A stretch of 11,688 bases of DNA from Pseudomonadota bacterium (GTDB lineage: Bacteria; Pseudomonadota; Gammaproteobacteria; Pseudomonadales; UBA5518): NCBI GenBank assembly GCA_963204845.1, contig CAUJIL010000140.1, positions 1 through 11,688 of the forward strand. The letters are read 5' to 3'. Under the pieces are notes generated by a model that made no database searches, was not told the DNA's origin, and saw only the letters and a program-made list of their open reading frames with translations. A program made the position numbers and the translations under genes. Each line of letters starts with the position of its first letter. Within the stretch, counting starts at the first letter, position 1. Of this stretch, positions 1 to 6,408 are shown in pieces.

Positions 1-1250
1 TTGCCGCAGGCGTCGCCGCCGGCGTACAGCCCGCCGGCGGCGGCGACGCTTCCCCACGCATCGACGCGCAGGAATCCCGAACGCTGCACCAGAGCGCCGA
101 GCCCGGCGGGATCGACCTGTTCGCCGATGCACGGGATCACCAGATCGGCCTGCAGGATGCGCTCCGTGCCCTCGAAGGCGACGCGTGCGCGGCGACCGTC
201 GGCGCGTTCGAGCTTGCGCAGCGCGACGAGCTCGACGCCCACGATCCGCGCGCCGCGCAGCAGCACGCGCGACAGCGTTGCGTGCGGGTGGATCACGATG
301 CCTTCCTCGAGGCCCTCCTCGAGTTCGCGCGGCACGATGTTCAGCACGTCGTCGGGCGCCGTCTGCGGCCCCGGCAGCCCCGAGGCCGTCACCAGGTGCA
401 CCTCGTCGGCGCCGTGGCGCTTCATCACGCGCGCGATGTCCATCGCGGTGTTGCCGCCGCCGTGCACCACCACGCGGCGCGCGGCCGGCACCTCGCCGAC
501 GTCGATCCACGACTTCAGCAGGTCCAGGCCGTCGCGCGTGCCGGCCGGAATCACGCCCTGCACGTCCCACGGGCGCGAGCGCGCGCAGCCCGGCGCGAGG
601 AACACCGCCACGTGATCGGCGCGAAGTTCATCGAGGCTGAAATCGCGCCCCAGCGCCTGGCGGGTGTGCAAACCGATGCCGCACGCCAGCACGCGCTCGA
701 GCTCGGCATCGAGCACGGCGCGCGGCAGGCGCGTCATCGGGATCGCCGAGCGCAGCAGGCCGCCGGCCTCGGGCGCGGCCTCGAACACCACGGGAGCGAG
801 ACCGTGGCGCAGCAGGTGATACGCGACGGAGATTCCCGCGGGCCCGGCGCCCACCACCGCGACGCGCGGTGCGCCGGCGGGTGGAGCGACGATGCCCGGA
901 TAGTCCCAGCCCCCCGCGAGCGCCGCGTCGCCGAGGAAACGCTCGATGCCGTGGATGCCGATCGCGGTGTCGTAGTGCCCGCGGTTGCAGCGCTGCTCGC
1001 AGGGATGCGGGCACACACGCCCGGTGATGGCGGGCAGCGGATTCGCCGCGACCAGACGCTCCCAGGCGCGGCGGTGATCGCCCTCCTGTACCGCCGCGAG
1101 CCAGTACTGCGGGTCCTCGCCGGCGGGACAGGCCGCGTGGCACGGGGCCGCGGCATGTTCGTGCCCGGGGCGCAGATCGCGCCACGAGCCGGTGTGGCAG
1201 GCGAGCGAACTGCCCGGCTCGCCCCAGGCGCCACGCGTGAGCTGCCTCAT
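1..1250 (-). CDS. GltD-like FAD/Fe-S/NAD(P)-binding subunit of a 2-oxoacid oxidoreductase (partial, C-terminus off the left edge)
   Basis: An open frame of 416 codons starts at the ATG at 1250-1248 and runs off the window without a stop. Seen: an N-terminal cysteine-rich segment (Cys37, Cys41, then Cys80, Cys84, Cys88 in CPHPCEQRC) like the Fe-S domain of the glutamate synthase small subunit; a dinucleotide fold VVGAGPAG at about 132-139 for FAD; a second fold VHGGGNTAMD at about 262-271, the usual NAD(P)H site; and AGGDA at 410-414, the usual C-terminal FAD contact. Known: such proteins pass electrons between Fe-S clusters and NAD(P), and PadH of phenylglyoxylate oxidoreductase is of this type. 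The ATG overlaps the TGA of the beta gene (ATGA) and has only a G-rich stretch upstream, so translational coupling is likely. Inferred: it links the oxidoreductase to NAD(P)+. A ferredoxin domain could follow beyond the edge. The family is secure; the partner and the direction of electron flow are inferred. Confidence 0.85.
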   Translation of the reverse strand, partial: MRQLTRGAWGEPGSSLACHTGSWRDLRPGHEHAAAPCHAACPAGEDPQYWLAAVQEGDHRRAWERLVAANPLPAITGRVCPHPCEQRCNRGHYDTAIGIHGIERFLGDAALAGGWDYPGIVAPPAGAPRVAVVGAGPAGISVAYHLLRHGLAPVVFEAAPEAGGLLRSAIPMTRLPRAVLDAELERVLACGIGLHTRQALGRDFSLDELRADHVAVFLAPGCARSRPWDVQGVIPAGTRDGLDLLKSWIDVGEVPAARRVVVHGGGNTAMDIARVMKRHGADEVHLVTASGLPGPQTAPDDVLNIVPRELEEGLEEGIVIHPHATLSRVLLRGARIVGVELVALRKLERADGRRARVAFEGTERILQADLVIPCIGEQVDPAGLGALVQRSGFLRVDAWGSVAAAGGLYAGGDACG

Positions 1251-2236
1251 GCCACGGCCCCCCCGCGACGCACCGTGTCGGCGCCGTCGGCGTCGAGCGC
1301 ATCGGGCGCACCACCGAGCAGGCCGTAGACCGCGATGTTGTGGTCGGCGAGCGCCTGCAGGTGCTCGAGTTCCTCGCGCGCACGCGGCTCGTCGGCGAAC
1401 AGGTGCCGGAACCGGCCCTGCAGCGCCAGGTAGTCGCGTACCGGACGCGGTGCGCGCAACGGCATCACCGCGGTGACCGCGCCGCGCTCGATCTCGACCA
1501 GCGGGAACAACCCGGTCTGCACGGCGAGGCGCCCGACCTCGATGGTGCGCTCGCCGCCGTGGCCCCAGCCGAGCGGACACGGCGAGTGCACCAGCAGGAA
1601 AGTCGGCCCACTGATCTCCAGCGCGCGACGCACCTTGCGCTGCAGGTCGCGCGGGTACGCCACCGAGGCGCTGGCCGCGTAGGGAATGTGGTGCGCGCCG
1701 ATGATCGACAGCAGATCCTTCTTCAGGTGGCGCTTGCCCATGCGCTCGCGTCCCGGCGGCGAGGTCGTGGTCATCGCCGCGTGCGGCGTCGAACTCGAAC
1801 GCTGGATGCCGGTGTTCATGTACGCCTCGTTGTCGTAGCAGACGTACAGCACGTCGTGCTCGCGCTCGAGCATTCCCGACAGCGCCTGGAAGCCGATGTC
1901 GAAGGTACCGCCGTCACCGCCGAAGGCGAGCACCGTGGTCGGGCGCTGCTGGTGGCGCAGCGCGGCCTCGATGCCGGAGGCGATCGCCGCGGCGTTCTCG
2001 AACAGCGAATGCATCCACGGCATGCGCCACGCCGACTGCGGCCACGGCGTCGTGAACACCTCGAGGCAACCGGTGGCGTTGGCCACCACCACGTCACCGC
2101 CGGCCACCTCGGTCACCAGCCGCGCGGCCAGCGCCTCGCCGCAGCCCTGGCAGGCGCGATGCCCGGATTCCAGCCCGCGATAACGCGGCTGCGCCTCGCG
2201 CTGGCGCGCGATCAGCTGCCGCGGCGATTCGTCCAT
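1247..2236 (-). CDS. porB: 2-oxoacid:acceptor oxidoreductase beta subunit (thiamine diphosphate-binding, PorB-like)
   Basis: 329 residues, the usual PorB size. This subunit carries thiamine diphosphate and, in the Por family, a [4Fe-4S] cluster. Seen: CQGC (Cys29, Cys32), Cys57 in NATGCLE and Cys220 in HSPCPLGWG, which fit the four family cluster cysteines; and GGDGG at 106-110 followed by YDNEAYMNTG at 134-143, the thiamine diphosphate/Mg motif. The ATG at 2236 was chosen over upstream in-frame starts because GGAGGA lies 8 bases before it, because the protein then begins just ahead of the conserved GHRACQGCG, and because the upstream frame is out-of-frame alpha coding sequence. It starts 1 base after the alpha stop codon and its TGA overlaps the start of the FAD gene. 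The family is clear. The substrate (pyruvate, another 2-oxoacid or an aryl glyoxylate) is not determined, so the por symbol is by family only. Confidence 0.93.
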   Translation of the reverse strand: MDESPRQLIARQREAQPRYRGLESGHRACQGCGEALAARLVTEVAGGDVVVANATGCLEVFTTPWPQSAWRMPWMHSLFENAAAIASGIEAALRHQQRPTTVLAFGGDGGTFDIGFQALSGMLEREHDVLYVCYDNEAYMNTGIQRSSSTPHAAMTTTSPPGRERMGKRHLKKDLLSIIGAHHIPYAASASVAYPRDLQRKVRRALEISGPTFLLVHSPCPLGWGHGGERTIEVGRLAVQTGLFPLVEIERGAVTAVMPLRAPRPVRDYLALQGRFRHLFADEPRAREELEHLQALADHNIAVYGLLGGAPDALDADGADTVRRGGAVA

Positions 2237-2237
2237 C

Positions 2238-3410
2238 TCAGCGCTCCTCCGCGGGCAGCCGTTCGGGCTGCAGATCGAAGATCGAGAACGGCGGCAGCCG
2301 GCGCGCGCGCGCCGCGGCAACCAGCCTGCCCAGCGTCTCCATCGGCACGTCGCGTCCGCCCAGCCCCAGCGCGACGTTGTGCACGCGCGGCGCGCCGCGC
2401 ATCCCGGCGAAGGCGGCACGCACCTCGGTGCCGATGATGCTGCCCTGCCCTGGCGACAGCGCGCGCTCGACCACGATCAGCTCGCGCACGCCGCGGCAGG
2501 CCTCGTGCAGCGCCGCGAGCGGGAACGGGCGATAGCAGCGCAGGCGCAGCAGCCGCGTCGGCGAAGCCGGCGGACATTCCGCGAGCGCGGCCGCGAAGGT
2601 GCCGCCGACCGAGCCGATGGTCAGCACGGCGTACGGTGCATCGGGGTCGCCGAGGGACTCGATCAGCCCGCCCGCGCTGCGGCGCGTGAGCTTTTGCCAG
2701 TCGCGGTCGGCGCGCTCGACGACCTCCGCCGCACGCCCGAGCGCCGCGTGGTGCGCGTGACGCAGTTCGCTGAACCACTCCGGCGTGACCAGCATGCCGA
2801 GACTGCGCGGCGAGGCCGGATCCAGCGCACGCGCGAAACGGTACGGCGGCAGGTAACGGTCGACCTGCGCCTGGGTGGGCAGCGCCAGCATTTCCATCGT
2901 GTGCGTCAGCGTGAAGCCGTCGATGCACACCATCACCGGCAACTCGGTCTGCTCGGCGATGCGGAACGCCTGCACCGTGGTGTCCACCGCCTGCTGGTTG
3001 TCCACGCAGTAGAGCTGCACCCAGCCGGCATCGCGCGCAGCCATCGAGTCCTGCTGGTCGTTCCAGATCGAGATCGGGGCGCCGACCGCGCGGTTCGCGC
3101 AGGTCATCACCAGCGGCACGCGCAGCCCGGCGATGTTGTACAGCACCTCCATCATCAGCAGGATGCCCTGCGAGGAACTGGCCGTGTACGCGCGCGAGCC
3201 GGCCGCCGCCGCGCCGAGCACCACGGAGGCGGCCGAGAACTCGCTTTCCACGCTGACCAGTTCGGTGTCGAGTTCGCCGTCGGCGACCAGACGCGAGATG
3301 TTCTCGACGATGTGCGTCTGCGGCGTGATCGGATACGCCGCGATCACGCCGGGCCGGCACAGCGCGACCGCGCGCGCGACCGCCGCCGATCCTTCAAGCG
3401 CCTGCGGCAT
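2238..3410 (-). CDS. porA: 2-oxoacid:acceptor oxidoreductase alpha subunit (PorA-like)
   Basis: 390 residues, full length for the separate alpha subunit of the four- or five-subunit enzymes. It pairs with beta to form the catalytic core that decarboxylates a 2-oxoacid to an acyl-CoA using CoA and thiamine diphosphate. Seen: YPITPQT at 26-32, the conserved pyrimidine-binding domain motif; SVESEFSAAS and ASSSQG further on; and a C-terminal transketolase-C-like part with TIGSVGGT and VVERALSPGQGS. The start ATG at 3410 is supported by AGGAG seven bases upstream. It overlaps the 3' end of the gamma gene by 17 bases, so the two genes are tightly linked. No internal Fe-S ferredoxin domain is present, unlike the single-chain PFOR/NifJ type. 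It could equally be called PadG-like; the substrate is unknown. Confidence 0.93.
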   Translation of the reverse strand: MPQALEGSAAVARAVALCRPGVIAAYPITPQTHIVENISRLVADGELDTELVSVESEFSAASVVLGAAAAGSRAYTASSSQGILLMMEVLYNIAGLRVPLVMTCANRAVGAPISIWNDQQDSMAARDAGWVQLYCVDNQQAVDTTVQAFRIAEQTELPVMVCIDGFTLTHTMEMLALPTQAQVDRYLPPYRFARALDPASPRSLGMLVTPEWFSELRHAHHAALGRAAEVVERADRDWQKLTRRSAGGLIESLGDPDAPYAVLTIGSVGGTFAAALAECPPASPTRLLRLRCYRPFPLAALHEACRGVRELIVVERALSPGQGSIIGTEVRAAFAGMRGAPRVHNVALGLGGRDVPMETLGRLVAAARARRLPPFSIFDLQPERLPAEER

Positions 3411-3969
3411 CGGCCTTCTCCTTCCAGGCGCCGGCTGCCACGCAGGCGGCGGCGGCCGTGGCCAGCGCGATGTTCTGCTCCGGGTTCTTGGCGGCGAAGC
3501 GCACCGCGATCGCCTCCGACAGCGCGTTCATCGGCAACAGCCGGGTCAGCGCCAGGAACGCGCCGAGCAGCGCGACGTTCGGCAGCCGCCGTCCGAGGTG
3601 GCGCTCGGCCATCGCGCTGGCGGGCAGCGCCACGACCTCGAGTCCGTGCCGGCGCCGGATCTCCCCGGCATCGAGCGCGGTGTTGACGAGGATGCCTCCG
3701 CCCGGCAGCAGGCCGGCGGCCAGGTCCGGTTCGTGCAGCAGGGTCGCGTCCTGGACGATCAGGAACCCCGGCGTCTTCACCGCGTCGCGGCGCAGGATCG
3801 GCCGGCGGGCGATGCGCACGAAAGCGGTCACCGGCGCGCCGCGGCGTTCGGCGCCGAAGGCCGGAAACGCCTGGCAATGGCGCCGGGCACGGCTCGCGGC
3901 GTCGGCCAGCAGATAGGCCGCCACCACGTTGCCCTGGCCTCCGCGGCCGTGTATGCGGATCTCCAGCAC
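3394..3969 (-). CDS. porG: 2-oxoacid:acceptor oxidoreductase gamma subunit (PorG-like)
   Basis: 191 residues, typical for the gamma subunit, which contributes to CoA handling in the Por/Vor/Kor family. Seen: GRGGQG at 8-13 near the N-terminus and FGAERRGAPV at 38-47, both family signatures. The start is GTG at 3969-3967, supported by AGGAAGG five bases upstream; no better ATG lies near it. It is the first gene of the operon. Its 3' end overlaps the alpha gene by 17 bases. In many five-subunit relatives a small 2[4Fe-4S] ferredoxin (delta) gene sits between gamma and alpha. The overlap here leaves no room for one. Confidence 0.92.
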   Translation of the reverse strand: MLEIRIHGRGGQGNVVAAYLLADAASRARRHCQAFPAFGAERRGAPVTAFVRIARRPILRRDAVKTPGFLIVQDATLLHEPDLAAGLLPGGGILVNTALDAGEIRRRHGLEVVALPASAMAERHLGRRLPNVALLGAFLALTRLLPMNALSEAIAVRFAAKNPEQNIALATAAAACVAAGAWKEKADAAGA

Positions 3970-4085
3970 CGGTACCTTCCTGTCTCAGTGGTCCAGCCCG
4001 TTCCGTTTCCCATGCTCGCAGCGCGGCGCCGCACAATCATTGACCGAAGTCATGCGGTGTCCTGTCGTGGTCTTCCCCGACGGTC

Positions 4086-4092
4086 TTTATAC
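4086..4092. promoter_or_regulatory. AT-rich island in the porG/ribBX divergent intergenic region (tentative promoter site)
   Basis: The 215-base region between the divergent porG and ribBX genes (3970-4184) must hold both promoters. The only AT-rich patch is TTTATAC at 4086-4092, which reads TATACA on plus and TATAAA on minus. Neither direction has a good -35 box at 16-18 bases. Also present are a TTGACC at 4038-4043 with no matching -10, a short inverted repeat TGAC-CGAA-GTCA at 4039-4050, and a 5-bp stem CCGCC-TCC-GGCGG at 4100-4112. None of the conserved blocks of an FMN riboswitch (RFN element) is visible ahead of ribBX. Confidence 0.2.
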
Positions 4093-4184
4093 AGCGAAAC
4101 CGCCTCCGGCGGCCGCTGGCAGGCCACCGCCGAACTGCCTAAGATACCGCCCTCCCCCCAGCCAGACCCCGCGCGGAGCGCAGC

Positions 4185-5303
4185 ATGCCGATCAGCGCCA
4201 TCCAGGACATCATCGAGGACATCCGCGCCGGCCGCATGGTCGTGCTGATGGACGACGAGGACCGCGAAAACGAAGGCGACCTGATCATCGCCGCCGAGGC
4301 GGTCACCGCCCAGCACATCAACTTCTTCGCCGCGCAGGCCTGCGGCCTGATCTGCCTGCCGCTCACCGAGGAGCGCGCGCGGCGGCTCGAACTGCCGCTG
4401 ATGGTGCAGAAGAACCTCTCGCAACACGAGACGAACTTCACGGTCTCGATCGATGCGGCACGCCTGCCGGCGCCCGGCATCACCGCGGCGGGCCGTGCCG
4501 CCACCGTGCACGCGGCGGTCGCACGCGACGCCGGCCCCGGCGACATCGCGCAGCCCGGCCACATCTTTCCGCTGGTCGCCAAGCCCGGCGGCGTGCTGAC
4601 GCGCGCCGGTCACACCGAGGCGGGTTGCGACCTCGCGCGCCTCGCCGGCTTCGAACCGGCAGCAGTGATCGTCGAGATCATGAACGAGGACGGTACGATG
4701 GCGCGCCGTCCCGAGCTCGAGGAGTTCGCGGCGAAACACGAGTTGCGCATCGGCACGATCGCGGACCTGATCGCCTACCGCGCCCTGCACGACCAGACCG
4801 TCGCACGCCGGCACGAGCGGCTGATCGACACCGCCTACGGCCAGATGCGCCTGCTGAGCTACGTGGACCTGATCGACGGCGGTGCGCACTTCGCACTGGT
4901 GCGCGGCGAAATCGACCCGAACCGCCCGACGCTGGTGCGCGTGCACGCGGTCGACCTGCTGCGCGACCTGCTGCGCGCCGAACGTCCCGGCGTGCAGAAG
5001 GGCTGGTCGCTCGACGCCGCACTGCGGCGCATCGCGACCGAGGAACACGGCGTGCTGGTGCTGGTATCGCGCGCCACCGACAGCGCGGAACTGCTGCGCC
5101 AGGTCGAAAGCTATCCGGAATTGCCGCAGCCACGCACGAGCAGCAGCGAGAAGGGACAGCGCTTCTGGCGCGTGAACGGCACCGGCTCGCAGATCCTGAG
5201 GGATATCGGCGTGCACCGCATGCGCGTCATGAGCTCACCGACACGCTTCAGCGCGATCTCGGGCTTCAACCTCGAGATCACCGAGTTCGTCGAGAACGAC
5301 TGA
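4185..5303 (+). CDS. ribBX: RibBX: DHBP synthase fused to a degenerate GTP cyclohydrolase II-like domain
   Basis: 372 residues. Residues 1-205 match 3,4-dihydroxy-2-butanone-4-phosphate synthase, which makes the four-carbon riboflavin precursor from ribulose 5-phosphate: DDEDRENEGD at 23-32, CLPLTEER at 57-64, PGHIFPL at 124-130, RAGHTEAG at 140-147 and EIMNEDGTMAR at 164-174. Residues 210-370 resemble GTP cyclohydrolase II (HFALVRGE near 235, GSQILRDIGVHRMRVMSS at 334-351) but lack the zinc cysteines of the SECLTGD/RCDCG motif and the GRGIGL segment. Proteins of this build are known in Proteobacteria as RibBX (described in Shewanella), where the X part has no cyclohydrolase activity. Odd: the conserved loop normally written SAxD/ER reads TAAGR at 100-104, so its acidic residue is Gly. 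GGAG lies about 7 bases before the ATG. It diverges from porG and no other riboflavin genes are in view. A less active or repurposed enzyme is possible. Confidence 0.88.
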   Translation: MPISAIQDIIEDIRAGRMVVLMDDEDRENEGDLIIAAEAVTAQHINFFAAQACGLICLPLTEERARRLELPLMVQKNLSQHETNFTVSIDAARLPAPGITAAGRAATVHAAVARDAGPGDIAQPGHIFPLVAKPGGVLTRAGHTEAGCDLARLAGFEPAAVIVEIMNEDGTMARRPELEEFAAKHELRIGTIADLIAYRALHDQTVARRHERLIDTAYGQMRLLSYVDLIDGGAHFALVRGEIDPNRPTLVRVHAVDLLRDLLRAERPGVQKGWSLDAALRRIATEEHGVLVLVSRATDSAELLRQVESYPELPQPRTSSSEKGQRFWRVNGTGSQILRDIGVHRMRVMSSPTRFSAISGFNLEITEFVEND

Positions 5304-5320
5304 ACACGTCACCACGGACA

Positions 5321-6205
5321 TCAGAGGATGGTCTTCGAAACCACCTCGGACATCTCGCTGAACTGGCCCACCACGTCGTAGGCCGCGATCGAGAAGTGAT
5401 AGGTTCCCGGCTGCAGTTCCGCGATGCGGTGCGTGACGGCGAGCGGATCCTCGATCACGATCACCTGCGTCTCGCCGGTCGACTCCACGATCATGTAGAT
5501 CTCGTAGCCGCCGATGTCGGCCGCCGCGAGCGGCGCGCCGTCGGCGCGCGTGGTCGGCATGATCCAGCTGAGCGTGGCGCTCTTGGCCTCGGCCAGCGCG
5601 GCCAGTGCGCTTGCCTCGAGGTCGCGCAGCGCCGCACCCTGATCCGCAATCTGCGTCTTGACGCGGCGCAGTTCGGCCAGTGCCGCGTCGAGCATCGCCG
5701 TGCGCCGTTCGATACGCGCCGCGTTGGCCACCGGATCCTGCGCGAGCTCCGCAAGTTGCCGTTCGTACTGGCGGATATCGAGGCGCAGCGTCACGCGGCG
5801 TGCCTCGAGCTCGCGCAGCGTGGCCACGCGCGTGTCGATCTCCGCCTGGCCGAGCCCGGTGGCGGCCACGAGCTCGTTCGCGGCGCCGAGCACGGCGCCG
5901 CTCAGGCGCTCGATGCGCGTGGTGACGGTGCTCACGCAGCGTCGATTCGATTCGATGCGCGTCTCGAGGTCGGCGATGACGCCGGCGTCGGCCTGCGGGT
6001 CGGCGTTCAGCGTAGCGAGGCGCGCCTGGTAGGCATCGATGCGCTGCGCGCACACGGCGCGGCGCGAGACTTCGAGCTCGAGCGCCTCGGCGTTCTGCAG
6101 CACCGGATCGGACAGACTCGAGGCGAGCACCGGCAACCCTGCCAACGACAGCCAGCCGATCGCCAGCACCCGTCCGATCGTTCGCGTCACGCGATACCCC
6201 AACAT
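5321..6205 (-). CDS. Exported coiled-coil protein with C-terminal fibronectin type III-like domain, function unknown
   Basis: 294 residues from the ATG at 6205. I do not recognise a named family. Seen: an N-terminal signal peptide (Arg5, Arg8, Arg12, then a hydrophobic run from Val13 with likely cleavage after PVLA near 28); a long, charged, alanine-rich helical region at about 33-210 with coiled-coil-like heptads and Cys52 and Cys90, which could form a disulfide in the periplasm; then a compact beta domain at about 208-294 (ATLSW, GYEIY, LQPGTYHFSIAAYD, VSKTI) typical of exported FN3 domains. The start at 6205 is favoured by GGAGG about 7 bases upstream, by the signal peptide beginning there, and by a -10-like TATACT between it and the alternative ATG at 6256. 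It converges on ribBX with 17 bases between stop codons. A role as a surface or periplasmic scaffold or adhesion protein is a guess. Confidence 0.8.
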   Translation of the reverse strand: MLGYRVTRTIGRVLAIGWLSLAGLPVLASSLSDPVLQNAEALELEVSRRAVCAQRIDAYQARLATLNADPQADAGVIADLETRIESNRRCVSTVTTRIERLSGAVLGAANELVAATGLGQAEIDTRVATLRELEARRVTLRLDIRQYERQLAELAQDPVANAARIERRTAMLDAALAELRRVKTQIADQGAALRDLEASALAALAEAKSATLSWIMPTTRADGAPLAAADIGGYEIYMIVESTGETQVIVIEDPLAVTHRIAELQPGTYHFSIAAYDVVGQFSEMSEVVSKTIL

Positions 6206-6239
6206 GCCGCCCCCTCCACGCGTGGTATTCCGGTGCTGG

Positions 6240-6245
6240 AGTATA
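6240..6245 (-). promoter_or_regulatory. Candidate -10 box (TATACT) for the coiled-coil/FN3 gene
   Basis: On the minus strand TATACT lies 34 bases upstream of the ATG at 6205, in an otherwise GC-rich stretch. It matches five of six positions of the sigma-70 -10 consensus. No good -35 box is visible 16-18 bases further upstream, so the call rests on the -10 alone. It also argues against translation starting at the upstream ATG (6256), which would lie ahead of the transcript start. Confidence 0.3.
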
Positions 6246-6347
6246 GGCAAGCGCAAGGCACGCGACCGTCCCCGAACGCGGCACGGACCGCCGATTCGTG
6301 AACCCGTTCATATTGCGCGATGGTAATCCCGGCTGAGCAGCCCGCGG

Positions 6348-6377
6348 TTGACCGGCTCCGGCGGCGCTGGCTAGGCT
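6348..6377 (+). promoter_or_regulatory. Candidate sigma-70 promoter for the alcohol dehydrogenase gene
   Basis: TTGACC (6348-6353) and TAGGCT (6372-6377) are separated by 18 bases and lie 31 bases before the ATG at 6409. The -35 fits well; the -10 is weak. The rest of the 203-base divergent region 6206-6408 shows nothing else I can name. Confidence 0.35.
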
Positions 6378-6408
6378 GGCCACGCCATTCACACCGGAGA
6401 TTCACCGC

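Noticed and set aside
2300..2325. Alternating GC tract that could form Z-DNA.
   Set aside because: It lies within the alpha-subunit coding sequence (AAARARR) and is explained by Ala/Arg codons in GC-rich DNA.
282..3686. Three long plus-strand open frames (282-1328, 1340-2437, 2379-3686) opposite the oxidoreductase operon.
   Set aside because: They are antisense shadows of genes with strong motifs, rich in Arg, Ala and His, with no recognisable domain or ribosome-binding logic.
3970..4184. Possible FMN riboswitch ahead of ribBX.
   Set aside because: None of the conserved RFN blocks (such as the AGGG start or the ACCGGCGGT-like segment) can be found in the 215-base region.
3929..6301. Very long plus-strand open frame (about 790 codons) spanning the porG/ribBX gap, ribBX and the FN3 gene.
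   Set aside because: It runs out of frame through ribBX and antisense to the FN3 gene. Its product is a low-complexity Arg/Ala/Gly/His-rich chain with no motif. Such frames are common in high-G+C DNA.
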